Both the position numbers and the translations under genes were made by a program. 64,000 nt of DNA, from positions 2,666,001-2,730,000 of the forward strand of contig CANXME010001990.1 in assembly GCA_948144175.1 (NCBI GenBank), read 5' to 3'. The stretch comes from Closterium sp. NIES-65 (lineage: Eukaryota > Streptophyta > Zygnematophyceae > Desmidiales > Closteriaceae). The notes under the pieces are model-generated. The model was not told where the DNA came from, did no database searches, and saw only the letters and a program-made list of their open reading frames with translations. Below are positions 34,350-45,192 of this stretch, piece by piece (positions within the stretch are counted from its first letter, which is position 1; the number at the start of each line of letters is the position of its first letter).

Positions 34350-35180
34350 TGTAACCCATCAGGAGTCCAGTCTCGGGTCAGTGGAAACGACTGCCAGTGT
34401 CAGCACTCGCTATCGCTGCATTCCCCTCCCACCCACACGCTCTGTTTATCACGTGCCTCATACATGCAATCTCCCCGTTCCATCCCCCGTTGCCCGATCA
34501 GAAGCTCGGTCTCGAGTCATTGGAAATGTCTGCTAGGCTAGTGTAAGAGCACACTATCAGGGTGTGCTGTCACACTTTGCATCCCCCCCTGCTTACGCTC
34601 TCTTAGTCAGGACCATCATAACAATTCTCATGTTCCGTCCATCCGTCCTATCTTGTTCACTCACCAGGAGCCGAGTCTGGAGTCGACTGAAACGACTCCC
34701 TCCCGTCCCTCCAGTCCCTCCGCCTCTTCCTCCACCTCACACACCACGCCCAGGACCTTAAACACAATTCTCGTATCCCATCCATCCATTCCATCAGGAG
34801 CCCGCTCTCGAGTCACTGGAAATGACGGCACGCGCTATCGCTGCATCTCCCCCATCGCTGCTCACGCTCTCCTTGGCAGGACCTTAAATACAATTCTCGC
34901 GTCCCATCCATCCATCCTCCCCTGGTTCACCAGGAGCCGGGTCTGGAGTCGACTGAAACGACCGCCACCGAAAGCATGTGTTATTGCTGCATTTTCTCCC
35001 CGCCCACACTGTCCTCGTGACGTACCATGATCGTGCGTGCTTTCTTTCCCCATGCCGCTCTCCCATGCTCGTTCAGTCCACCAGGAGCTGGGTCGGTTCC
35101 TGGTGCCATTCTCCCTTGGTCTCGGGTCGGCTGAAATGACCGCCAGTGACAGCATGCGCTGCCGCTGCATTTTCTCCTCC
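34350..35180 (+). repeat. Degenerate tandem repeat, units of about 130-170 bp
   Basis: The core GGAGCCGGGTCTGGAGTCGA-type sequence recurs near 34362, 34500, 34670, 34797, 34933 and 35090. Each is usually followed by ACTGAAACGAC and then GCTATCGCTGCATT-like sequence. I see no gene. A C-rich tract follows at 35175-35240. Confidence 0.75.
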
Positions 35181-35329
35181 CCCCGCCCCCCCCCCCCCCC
35201 CCCCGCCCCCTCCCTCCCCCCCCTCCCTCCCCCGTCTCCTCTCCCCCCGGCCACGCTCTCCTCCCTGTCCTAGCTTGCTGCTGGCAGGGGAGGGGCGGAC
35301 AGGCTGTGGGGGCGGAGTGGCACGAGTGG

Positions 35330-36215
35330 CATTTGGGGAGAGTCTGTTAGGGTACTGGTTTCTCTTCATCTCACAGCACACCAGGAGTGGCATTTGGGGA
35401 GAGTCTGTTAGGGTACTGGTTTCTCTTCGTCTCACAGCACACCAGGAGTGGCATTTGGGGAGAGTCTGTTAGGGTACTGGTTTTGTCAGAATCCCAACCA
35501 CTAGACCATTGGGATAAAAGGGCTTGTTTTTTAGTAGCGGATCAGTGCGCCCATAACCCCCCAGGCGAACGCACCTGTAACCCTCTCCAGGATCAATCGG
35601 GCATCCACAGTGCAGATCTACTGACACCCCCCCACATTGGGAGGCCCAGGACTAAGCACAGCGGCAACGGCCTACATGTGCATACACCGGGAATCGAACC
35701 CAAGACCGCTCTGATACCATGTCAGAATCCCAACCACTAGACCATTGGGATAAAAGGGCTTGTTTTTTAGTAGCGGGTCAGTGCGCCCATAACCCCCCAG
35801 GCGAACGCACCTGTAACCCTCTCCAGGATCAATCGGGCATCCACAGTGCAGATCTACTGACAGGTTTCTCTTCGTCTCACAGCACACCAGGAGTGGCATT
35901 TGGGGAGAGTCTGTTAGGGTACTGGTTTCTCTTCGTCTCACAGCACACCAGGAGTGGCATTTGGGGAGAGTCTGTTAGGTTACTGGTTTCTCTTCGTCTC
36001 ACAGCACACCAGGAGTGGCATTAGGGGAGAGTCTGTTAGGGTACTGGTTTCTCTTCGTCTCATAGCACACCAGGAGTGGCATTTGGGGATAGTCTGTTAG
36101 GGTACTGGTTTCTCTTCGTCTCACAGCACACCAGGAGTGGCATTTGGGGAGAGTCTGTTAGGGTACTGGTTTCTCTTCGTCTCACAGCACACCAGGAGTG
36201 GCATTTGGGGAGAGC
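35330..36215 (+). repeat. 61-bp tandem array
   Basis: A 61-bp unit (containing CACACCAGGAGTGGCATTTG) is repeated about nine times with few changes. It is split by the small LTR element at 35484-35862. Open frames across it are products of the repeat. Confidence 0.93.
35484..35862 (-). mobile_element. TRIM element, 379 bp, complete with TSD GGTTT
   Basis: 143-bp direct repeats (35484-35626 and 35720-35862) begin TGTCAG and end CTGACA, and differ at one visible base. They flank a 93-bp interior. On the minus strand the interior starts with primer site TGGTATCAGAGC (35708-35719) and ends in TGTGGGGGGG next to the 3' LTR. The host duplication GGTTT is at 35479-35483 and 35863-35867. There is no coding capacity. 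This matches terminal-repeat retrotransposons in miniature, which depend on other elements' proteins. Confidence 0.95.
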
Positions 36216-36790
36216 CGGACGAGTCCAGAGGACCTTCTCGATGGGATGAAGGGGTTGCCTTGCCACGATTCTACCGGGTCAGTTTGCACGGGGTACGAGC
36301 AACTGTGCTTGAGTCGGCTCACAAGTCAACAGCACACCAAAAGTCGGACGAGTTCAGATCAGGGCTCTTGCTAGGATCTGAGGATGTCTGATTTAGCAGA
36401 CGGGTCCCTCGGGCATTAGACATGGTTTTGTCTAATCATGTTTGCCAAATCAGATGAATCCAAAAAAGTAAGTCTGAAAACCAGACCATCAGACCAAATT
36501 AGTCTGATAACGAGAGCCCTGGTTCAGATGCAATGAAGGGGCTTGCAGAGGTTATATGGATGGTTGTTATTCGCGCACGGACAGAGTCCAGAGGACCTGC
36601 CAGATGCGATGAAGGGTTTGCCGTGCTTGTGTACGGCGAATGTAAGCTGTTATATACAAGGGTATGGTCTGTGATGGTTTGCCTGCAAGGGGTGAATGGA
36701 TGATAAGACTCCAGGCCAGAGGACTTGCTTGATACGATGAAGGGGCTGCCATGCTTCTACCGGGTGCGTTCAAGAGAAGACTAGTGTAGT
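36215..36790 (+). repeat. Degenerate repeat, three loose copies
   Basis: The motif CCAGAGGACCT ... GATGCGATGAAGGGGTTGCC recurs near 36224, 36588 and 36715, with about 60 bases of similarity each time. No gene is visible between copies. Confidence 0.6.
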
Positions 36791-36912
36791 TGGCTGGGTA
36801 GCTGCTGCTACAACTTCCATCCTCACTTCTTACCCCCCACTCTGCCCTTCCCATCCCACTGTCCGTGGCCCCCATAAGATCGTTGCAACAATTTGGTGAT
36901 GTTCAGTGGAAA

Positions 36913-36990
36913 ATGTGCGTTTAGGAGGGTGCGTTTGGGAGGGTGCGTTTGGGAGGGTGCGTTTGGGAGGGTGCGTTTGGGAGGGTTTGT
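36913..36990 (+). repeat. 14-bp tandem repeat
   Basis: GTGCGTTTGGGAGG is repeated about five times, with a degenerate sixth copy. Confidence 0.9.
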
Positions 36991-36999
36991 TTGGGGGGA

Positions 37000-38220
37000 G
37001 AGGGGGGTTGAGACTCTGAGGCCAGGGCGAGCAAGGGGCAGGGAAACCCCCTTCCTCTGCATCTGGCTACCCTGACCTCAGTAGAGTCTCGACCCCCCTC
37101 TCCTACCTCTCAATCGCCCTGCCTTGGGATTTCTAACTCCCCGACCCTCTCTTGCCCTCGCCTTACCTGCGAAGTTTGAATCTCTCTCCTGGACCCTTTG
37201 AGGGGTGAGTGGATGGACATGGGGCTGAAACCCTAAGGGTGGGTGAGTGAGAAGGAAGGGGCTTGAAAACCCTAGGGTGGGTGAGTAAGACAAAAAGGAG
37301 GCTGAAACCCCTGGGATAGGTGAGTACGACGAAAAGGGAAAACAGCCCCTTGTGTGGGAAGAGGAGGCTGAGGCCGCTTGGGAAGAGAGTCTCTGCATGA
37401 GTAGCTCATGGGAGAGAGTGAGCAGGAGCTGCAGAGGTTGCTCGCAGGGGCGCAGCACACCAAGGAGCAGCTGCACGGCATTAGCTGGTTGGGACGTTGA
37501 CTCTCTGGCGACGGTTACACAGCCCGGCTACCTTGCAGATCACCTGATACTCGTAAATAGAAAGCACTTCCTGTGAGGGCTTGAAAGGGAACAGTGGAGG
37601 CTTCGCCGAAGCCCTTGTATAGCAAAAATATGGGTGCTGGGAATCCCAATTCTGAAAGTACCTACCGTAGTCTCTATCTTTAGATTCATCAGAGCAGTTA
37701 CATTTTTTTGGTGTGTGTACGTGCAATTTGGTTGATTCATTGCGAGGCAGGTCTAAAGCTAATCGAAGCTCCTCGAACGTGTATGAGAATTGGAAGAGAA
37801 TGAGGCATGAGAAGACGTGAAGAGAGCGAACTTGGATGTACGTTTCTCCAAATTGATGGCAGTTGACATTATATTGGAATTGCAACAGATATTGTTTGCA
37901 GCTGTTGATTACGAAGTGTTACCCAGACGCTTCCATTGTCGACCTTGACTTCGTTGCCCAATCGCCACCCTCGTGCGAGGGAAGTGAGCGCCAGGCTGCA
38001 GGTGCTCGCCGTGCTCGCAAGGTCGCAAGGTACCTTCACTTCTTTTGTTGCGAAGGTTCGAGCCACCCAGGTTTCCCAAGGTAACCTGTCAACCGTCAGT
38101 TTCAACCCACTAATGTCAAACTCGCCTGTCGCAGTCGAAAGGTTTCTTGAACATCGATTCCGATCTCAGCGAGCCAGCAAACGATGTCGATCTGGAATTG
38201 GTAACCAGATGAGTGCCACG
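37000..38220. other. Mostly gene-free sequence upstream of HSP70
   Basis: At about 37345-37490 the plus strand can be read as EAEAAWEESLHE-stop-LMGESEQELQRLL, coiled-coil-like but interrupted. Three GTGGGTGAGTA-type repeats precede it (37220-37325). The remainder to 38220 shows no recognisable gene; short ORFs on both strands lack support. Confidence 0.5.
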
Positions 38221-38227
38221 CTTGCAG

Positions 38228-38430
38228 CTGAAAGTTCTCGAGACGCCTTGTGTGACATTCCCGTGCCGCACCTCGAAGTCTAGAAATCGCGAGGCCAATC
38301 TCTCTGATTCCAGCAGCTTCTAGGCTGGATATGAAAGCCCACCGTTTCGTTCCACGTCTTTCTGGCATCTTCCGCAGGCTCAAGTCTTTCCATCACGAAC
38401 GCCTCCCCTTCTCTATGTGCTATATATGGG
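38228..38430 (+). promoter_or_regulatory. HSP70 promoter: heat-shock-element-like sites and TATA box
   Basis: GAAAGTTCTCGAGA at 38230-38243 fits the alternating nGAAnnTTCnnGAn heat shock element. Further TTC/GAA-type pieces (TTTCGTTCC, TTTCTGGCATCTTCC) lie at about 38344-38372. TATATAT at 38421-38427 is about 210 bases before the ATG, leaving room for a 5' UTR of about 180 bases. Heat-shock-factor control is inferred from these motifs and the gene family. Confidence 0.7.
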
Positions 38431-38634
38431 TCGACAAGCAGCTGCGCTCTCATCAAATCAAAACAGAAAATAAGCTCTCAGCTCCCTCTCTCAGCGATTA
38501 CGCCCTCGCGCCTCTCAAGACTGAACCTTTAGTAGATCGGACACTTTCTGTCGTTCTCAACCTTCAGTAGATTCTCTCCGCTCTTCATCCTTTCCAATAC
38601 AGTACCTGAGAACTCGTTTCCCCATATCTCAGTC

Positions 38635-40729
38635 ATGGCAAAGGGAGAAGGCCCTGCGATTGGCATCGACCTCGGCACGACCTACAGCTGCGTGGGCGTG
38701 TGGCAGCACGATCGCGTTGAGATCATCACCAACGACCAGGGCAACCGCACCACCCCGTCCTATGTGGCATTCACGGACACAGAGCGCCTGATTGGTGACG
38801 CAGCCAAGAACCAAGTCTCTATGAATCCCATCAACACCGTTTTTGGTACGTCCATTTGCGACATTCCCCTTACTCTACCCATAACTTCTGCATTGAATTG
38901 TTGCGTACCTCGAATGCACCTACCCTCGCTCATTCTCCGGTTCCGCTGTTCTCACATCATTGTCTTCACTCGTCGTGCTTACAGATGCGAAGCGTCTCAT
39001 CGGACGGCGGTTCTCCGACGCGCCAGTGCAGAGCGACATCAAGCTGTGGCCGTTCAAGGTGATCGCAGGCGCGGGTGAGAAGCCGATGATCCAAGTCGAG
39101 TACAAGGGCGAGACAAAGCAGTTCGCCGCAGAAGAAATCTCGTCCATGGTGCTGACGAAAATGAAGGAGATCGCAGAGGCTTACCTTGGGACTACCGTGA
39201 AGAATGCGGTGGTGACGGTTCCAGCTTATTTCAATGATTCGCAGCGCCAAGCAACGAAAGACGCGGGTGCTATCGCGGGGCTGAATGTGATGCGGATCAT
39301 CAACGAGCCGACTGCAGCTGCTATCGCGTACGGGCTCGATAAGAAGAATAGCAGCTCATCCGAGAAGAACGTGCTTATCTTCGATCTTGGTGGTGGCACT
39401 TTCGACGTCTCGCTTCTTTCGATCGAGGACGGTATTTTCGAGGTGAAGGCGACGGCTGGTGACACGCATCTGGGTGGTGAAGACTTCGACAATCGCATGG
39501 TGAACCATTTCGTCCAGGAGTTCAAGCGAAAGTATAAGAAAGACTTGAGTAACAATCCGCGGTCTCTTCGCCGACTTCGCACGGCCTGCGAGCGCGCCAA
39601 GCGAACCCTCTCCTCCACCGCGCAAACCACCATCGAGATTGACTCACTCTACGAGGGAGTCGACTTCTATTCTACCATCACTCGCGCGCGCTTCGAGGAG
39701 CTCAACATGGACATGTTCCGCAAGTGCATGGATCCCGTGGAGAAGTGCCTCAAGGACGCGAGAATGTCCAAGGCGCAGATCCACGACGTCGTGCTCGTGG
39801 GCGGATCTACGCGCATTCCCAAGGTGCAGCAGCTGCTGCAGGAGTACTTCAACGGCAAGGAGCTCTGCAAGAGCATCAACCCCGACGAGGCCGTCGCGTA
39901 TGGCGCGGCGGTTCAGGCGGCGATTCTGAGCGGCGAGGGGAACGAGAAGGTGCAGGACCTGCTGCTGCTCGATGTGACGCCGCTGTCGCTTGGATTGGAG
40001 ACGGCTGGAGGGGTGATGACGGTGCTGATTCCCAGGAATTCCACGATTCCGACGAAGAAGGAGCAGGTGTTCTCGACGTTTTCGGATAATCAGCCGGGAG
40101 TGCTAATTCAGGTGTACGAAGGTGAGCGCGCTCGGACCAAGGATAACAATCTACTCGGGAAGTTCGAGCTCTCGGGAATCCCGCCGGCGCCACGAGGCGT
40201 GCCGCAGATAACCGTGACGTTCGACATCGACGCTAACGGCATCCTGAACGTGAGCGCGGAGGACAAGACTAGCGGGCAGAAGAACACGATCACTATCACG
40301 AATGATAAGGGCCGACTGAGCAAGGAGGAGATCGAGCAGATGGTGGAGGAAGCAGAGAAGTACAAGGAGGACGACGAGCAGCACAAGAAACGGGTTGAGG
40401 CGAAAAACGCGCTAGAGAATTATTCGTACGGCATGCGTAACACCGTTCGCGACGACAAGATCGCGGGGAAGCTGTCGCCTCAAGATAAGAAGGCGATCGA
40501 GAAGGCGGTGGATGAGACAATTGATTGGCTGGATAAGAACCAGCTCGCCGACGTGGACGAATTCGAGGACAAGCAAAAGGAGCTTGAAGGCATTTGTAAC
40601 CCCATCATTGCGAAGATGTACCAGGCTGGGGCCGGACCAGTTCCAGGCGCGGGAGGCATGGGGGATGTGCCTATGGGGGGCGGTTCTTCGAGCGGAGGTG
40701 ACGGGCCAACGATTGAGGAGGTTGACTAA
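38635..40729 (+). CDS. HSP70: Cytosolic heat shock protein 70
   Basis: Two exons (38635-38845 and 38985-40729) join across a GT-AG intron of 139 bp to give 651 residues. Hsp70 is an ATP-driven chaperone that binds exposed hydrophobic segments of client proteins with J-protein and nucleotide-exchange partners. Visible signatures: [14 protein letters not shown] near the start, the ATPase motif [30 protein letters not shown], a complete substrate-binding domain, and the terminal EEVD that marks the cytosolic/nuclear class. The intron splits the Asp codon at residue 71, the classic plant HSP70 position. No damage is seen. It has the full family length, a glycine-rich tail before EEVD, and a TATA box with heat-shock-element-like sites upstream. 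It is the only clear host gene here. Confidence 0.98.
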
Positions 40730-40838
40730 GAGATGAGAAAAGGTGGAGAGTGATTCAATCTGAACGCGTGCCACTTCAGTTCAATGGAAATTCTTCTTAT
40801 TCTGGTAAAGAGTGAAATATACTTCTGCTGTGTTGTTC

Positions 40839-42390
40839 TAGTAATATTTTTTTTAGTTCATAGTTGTGAACTTTTTCTCAAACACAAACCGTTAAATACT
40901 GACAACCTAGAACATGACAGAGCATCTTCACCATATCAAAGGCTGCACGTGAATCCGAGTATGGGCCAGGTTGAAGCAAAGAATGGAAGCAATAGTGAGA
41001 CTGCCACGAAGGTAGGCAAGACAGCTCCGGTGGTCCCTTGGCACTTATCTCTGCTGTTCACTTCACTTCACCGGCTTCGCTTTGATAGTGGACAGCTTGG
41101 CGTTACTTCCAGCAGGTGACACGATGGCCCATTTAACTTTCAGCTTCGAAATATATGCCTTCACCCCTTCCCTCTCCAGTATCGCTGGGGTTATCTTTGA
41201 AATCTCATATCACAACCACCCCAAGCTCTCCTCTTAGTGCCCACTGCAACCGCTTCGCTTTGATGGCTGATGCTGTTCCCAGCAGACGAATGCACCGCCC
41301 ATTTCACACACATGTTTGCAACTTCTGCCTCTGCGATTGGACGACACGGGGCTTGACTCTGAGATCAGCGTTTGGATGGAGTGCAATAGAAAGCAGGAAC
41401 AGGAGAGATGGGGCAGGGTGTGAAGTGATGGGATATGATGTCATGGGATTGCAGCTTGGCTCTCAGATCCGCAATCTGGATGGAGTGGAATGTGAATTAG
41501 GGATGGGTGATGATGGAGCGGGGGGAGGGAGTGGGGGAGGAATGGGATGGGATTGGATGGGATGGGGTAGCAGGAATGTTGAGCTAGCAGGTGGTGGGAT
41601 AAGGTGGGGCACAATGTTGCCAGTCATCCCCTCTGTATCCCTCTCCACCCCCCACTCCATTCCCCTTCACAATCATCTTTACCTCTTCCTCTGTCACAGT
41701 TGTGCCATGACAATCAACACCCACCCACAGCTGTGCTGTCATAGCACCCCTGCTTCTTACCCTCCTCCTTCATCTCCTTGTACCTTGCTCAAGCACGCAC
41801 CTGCCCCAGCACCCAAAACATCAAGCTCTGGCGAGTCAACCCACGTGGAATGAAACGTATTTTTAGGCGGCTCAAAACTTAACCCACCTGTTTGTCCAAT
41901 ATCCTCTTCATTGCCGTTTGAGCCGCTTCAAAACAGAGCTATTGAGGCACCTCGATGTTAATAAATCAGTATCATAAGGCGCACCACAACCAACCCACCT
42001 GGTTGCCTCTGCCAATCATTCGCTCCAAGGCCTCCTGCTCTGCCGCCCCTTGCTGCTCCACAAACTTCCTCATCTCTTCCTCCCTCACCATGTCAAGCAT
42101 TGAAATAAGGTACGCTTGGTGCTGTGGATGGGGGGTGGGGGGAGGGGGAAGGGGGAGGCGGGGGCGGAGGGGAGGGGAAGGGGAAGGGGAAGGAGAAGGG
42201 GAAGGGGAAGGGAAAGGGGAAGTGGAAGGGGAAGGGGAAAGGGAAGGAGAAGGGGAAGGAGAAGGGGAAGGGTAAGGGGAAGGGGAAGGGGAAGGGGAAG
42301 GGAAAGGGGAAGGGGAAGGGGAAGTGGAGGGGGAAGGGGAAGGGGAAAGGGAAGGGGAAGGGGAGGGGGAGCGGGGAGGGGGGAGAGCAT
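40839..42390. repeat. Duplicated segment, copy 1
   Basis: From TAGTAATATTTTT onward this segment is nearly identical to 62579-64000. It holds a small minisatellite (41796-41830; one unit here, three in the other copy) and a G/A-rich tract of GGGGAA units (about 42120-42380). The open frame at 41155-41853 is shared by both copies, but its repeats and lack of motifs argue against a gene. The left boundary lies about 110 bases after the HSP70 stop. Confidence 0.88.
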
Positions 42391-43410
42391 GGAGTAGAGA
42401 GGCAAAATGAACAGATGGACTCTGTCCTCTTCCTCCCTCACCGCACACGGCGCGTCAAGTATGCATGCGAATGTGATCTGCGCTATGTTATGGATCGATA
42501 GAGTGGGAGGGGTGGAAAGGGTGGAGGGAAGGGAGGGGGGGAGGGGAAGGCAAAGAGTGGGAAACAAGGCGGGGCAAAGAGGGGTGCAAATATACCCTTG
42601 CATGCGTGACTAGGTGCGTAACAAGACTATTGAGAAATCTCACGAGTTACAAGAGTGACGAATGCGGATAGGGGGAAGGGGAAGCGGGGTGGGGAGGAAG
42701 GTAGAGGGAGAGGGGAAGGGGAGGGTGGAGGAGGGGAGGTGGAGAGAGGAAGAGGGTATAGATGGGTTCTCTCCCACTTCTCCTCCCCCTCATCCCTCAC
42801 ACCATACACCATTTCAAGCATGAGAATGCAATTCAAATGGTGCTGTGGATACTAGGAGGGGAGAGGAAGAAGAAGCAGAGATAAAGGAGAGAAGCGTGTA
42901 TGGTATTGAGAATGGAGCGAGGGGGGGATGGGGATGGAGGGGAAAGCCAGATGGGGGTGTGTGGGAGGGGAGGTGGGGGAAGGGGTAATTACAATTCTCT
43001 CCTCGTTACCTTCACGGTAGCCTTAGCCTCTTCCAGTTGCGACGACAGCTCAGCAATATGCTCGGACGCCAGCGCCAGCTCAGCGCACTTCTCTGCCACG
43101 TCACCCTCGGCCTCCGCCACCCTGGCAGCCGCCTTTATGCCACGACATCCCTCCCCCTCCCCAACTCAGCCCCATCCATCTGCCTCTGCAATGCTCTCCC
43201 TTAACCCCTCAATCCACTCTGCCAGAACCCCCCTCTCCTCTTCCAATGCCGCTTTACTGCAAGGGGTGGTTTACTTCCTTCCAAACACGCTACCAGGTCC
43301 TGCAACCCCCCAATCTCCTTTCCCTTCCCACATATAACTTTCTCTTTACATTCAAACTCTCGTTCGCTTCAGCCAATCGCCCATCCATCTCCTCTCGCTA
43401 TGTCTCTATT
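41999..43410 (-). pseudogene. Coiled-coil protein gene, 3' exons (putative, fragmentary)
   Basis: Heptad-rich peptides lie on the minus strand with plausible splice sites. They include EEMDGRLAEANESLN (about 43405-43345), AALEEERGVLAEWIEGLRES (about 43256-43175, acceptor TTGCAG), ARVAEAEGDVAEKCAELALA (about 43137-43010, donor GTAACG) and MVREEEMRKFVEQQGAAEQE (about 42095-41999, donor GTGGGT). Two further weak relatives of the last exon sit near 42440 and 42790. Related coiled-coil coding sequence continues at 47080-47600 beyond a transposon, so the gene seems split by that insertion. I cannot name the family, and a functional gene model is not secure. Confidence 0.5.
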
Positions 43411-43488
43411 GTTGGCCACAGATTCAACACCAGGTATCGAGGGCCCCCGCTTATCTCATCCTTCACTCTCAGAGTACTGTCTGTCTCA

Positions 43489-43521
43489 GGGTGCGTTCCT
43501 GGTTCGTGGCAGGAGCACTGT
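43489..43521 (+). repeat. Left terminal inverted repeat of Harbinger element
   Basis: It pairs with 47024-47056. Just inside, 43532-43566 is a perfect 14-bp-arm hairpin with a 7-base loop. Confidence 0.92.
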
Positions 43522-43779
43522 TCATGCTACTGTTGGTGGCAAGCGTGTTGTGCGCTTGCCACCAACTTTGGGACCGAAGCGCGCGCGCCTCGATGTTGGT
43601 GGCAGCTCAAAAAACATTGTGCGACACATACACGCGAAACCACCGAACTAATCACAAAAACGCAAATACAGAGCACCAAGCGGTAAACCGGCTGCATGAG
43701 AAGTCACGACCCATAAACCAACCAGCCATTGCATTGGCCGAGACGCAATCAAACGAAACTTGTAAACTAGCTGCGCGGC

Positions 43780-45192
43780 ATGACTCGACTACAACTCCAT
43801 CCTGCAAACCAAAGACCACAAACTGTAAACTCAAGCATGCGTCGGTGCAGTCACGGTTATAGAGCACTGGCGAGCAGCACTCTACCACACCTGGTAAAGG
43901 ATCTAGCCATGCCGCAAAGGCTGGGTCTTCTCCTTGTGTTAGCCCTAGCTGTCTTGTTCGATTTCTATAGACATCACTTCCACCTCCTGGCCGCTAGCGC
44001 GGCTGTGCAGTGGATCACCATGCAGGGCGTCGCTGCAGAATCGGACTGCGCGCAGCGCGCAAAGCGCGATCGCCTCCATCGTGCACGCAAAGCGCGCCGT
44101 GCCCGCCGTATCTCGGAATGGATGGACGACCTGCAGGTGATGGACGACGACGACTTCATCAACATGTTCCGCATATCGCGAGAGGTGTTGGCGGAGATTA
44201 CTCCCGCGATGGCTCAGCCTATGAGCCATTTCGTGGATCGTTACGGCATCCCGGTGGAGATGTGCTGCTTGATTCCGATCAAGTATTTCGCCTCTGCAAT
44301 GCCGTACATAGACATGACTATCTACTTCGGCGTTCCTAAGTCTATCCTGCACAAGATTGTCGATGCTTTTCTCTTGCATTTCCCATGGCGGTTCAAACGG
44401 ACGTGGGTGCGCTTCCCAACACATGCCGAGATGGAGGACATGGCTGCTGACTTTAGAGCGGTTAGGGGGCTGCCAAACGTCATAGGCGCTATTGACGGCA
44501 CCCACATCGAGATCAAAGGATTGGAGAATCACCGGCAGGATTATTACAACCGCAAAGGCGTCTATTCCACGCAGCTACAAGTTACATGTGACAGCAAAGG
44601 CTACATCTGGGACTATGTTGTAGGGCATCCTGGCTCCATGCACGACCAGGGCGTCTTCCAGCAGTCTGACCTGCATGCACGACTCGAGCGAGGTGACATT
44701 GCGCCTTTCCAGATTGTGGGCGATGCAGCATACCCGCTCCGCGACTACTGCCTCACACCAGTCAACGCCTCGCGCAGACGCCTCATGAAAAGCTGGGAGC
44801 AGACGTACAACTACGTCCACTCCGCAACCCGCATGGTCGTTGAGCGGACATTCGGCGCACTCAAACAGAGGTGGCGGCTCTTCAGCAAGCGACACGAATG
44901 CAAGCTCAACCGCGTCTGCGCCGGAACCGCCTGCATTATCATATTGCACAACATGATCATGCACCATGACCAGCCAAGGAGGGTGACAGAAGACACAAAC
45001 AGCTGGAGGGAGGTGACAGGCATCGGCCCGCCGTGGTACCACCGGAGCGGCATGCTTGCATACAGGTGGCAGCCGGCTGCTTCAGCAACCCAGGCAGGTT
45101 ATCGTGCGCGCCGTAAGCATTTCGGCAAACACATGCATAGAGCTTACCGCAGGAGGCACCGCCCCTGGCGCAATGACCGCGCCGTCGGCTAG
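43780..45192 (+). CDS. PIF/Harbinger-type DDE transposase
   Basis: The ORF of 470 codons starts at ATG 43780; a shorter start at 43909 is possible. The DDE_Tnp_4 nuclease fold is supported by GAIDGTHIEI (D239), VGDAAYPL (D315) and RMVVERTFGALKQRW (E355), the catalytic triad. The N-terminal half carries the usual helix-rich region (FRISREVLAEI). A hydrophobic stretch LGLLLVLALAVLFDFY near residue 47 is odd for a nuclear enzyme and may belong to sequence before the true start at 43909. The enzyme would cut at the terminal inverted repeats, aided by the Myb-like partner. The stop TAG at 45190-45192 overlaps the stop of the opposite-strand ORF. I see no damage in the frame. Confidence 0.93.
   Translation: MTRLQLHPANQRPQTVNSSMRRCSHGYRALASSTLPHLVKDLAMPQRLGLLLVLALAVLFDFYRHHFHLLAASAAVQWITMQGVAAESDCAQRAKRDRLHRARKARRARRISEWMDDLQVMDDDDFINMFRISREVLAEITPAMAQPMSHFVDRYGIPVEMCCLIPIKYFASAMPYIDMTIYFGVPKSILHKIVDAFLLHFPWRFKRTWVRFPTHAEMEDMAADFRAVRGLPNVIGAIDGTHIEIKGLENHRQDYYNRKGVYSTQLQVTCDSKGYIWDYVVGHPGSMHDQGVFQQSDLHARLERGDIAPFQIVGDAAYPLRDYCLTPVNASRRRLMKSWEQTYNYVHSATRMVVERTFGALKQRWRLFSKRHECKLNRVCAGTACIIILHNMIMHHDQPRRVTEDTNSWREVTGIGPPWYHRSGMLAYRWQPAASATQAGYRARRKHFGKHMHRAYRRRHRPWRNDRAVG

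Noticed and set aside
35680-35720. A tRNA gene suggested by GGAATCGAACCC and nearby bases
   Set aside because: It lies in the TRIM interior next to a primer site; there is no acceptor or anticodon stem.
35320-36215. CRISPR-like array (61-bp repeats)
   Set aside because: Units are directly adjacent without unique spacers, and the genome is eukaryotic.
41155-41853. Protein-coding gene conserved in the duplicated segment (232 codons, also 62894-63667)
   Set aside because: Conservation equals that of the flanking non-coding bases, the frame crosses minisatellites, and no domain is visible.
42116-42501. Lys/Gly/Glu-rich ORFs in the GGGGAA tract
   Set aside because: They are products of a purine repeat; frames on both strands are open for the same reason.
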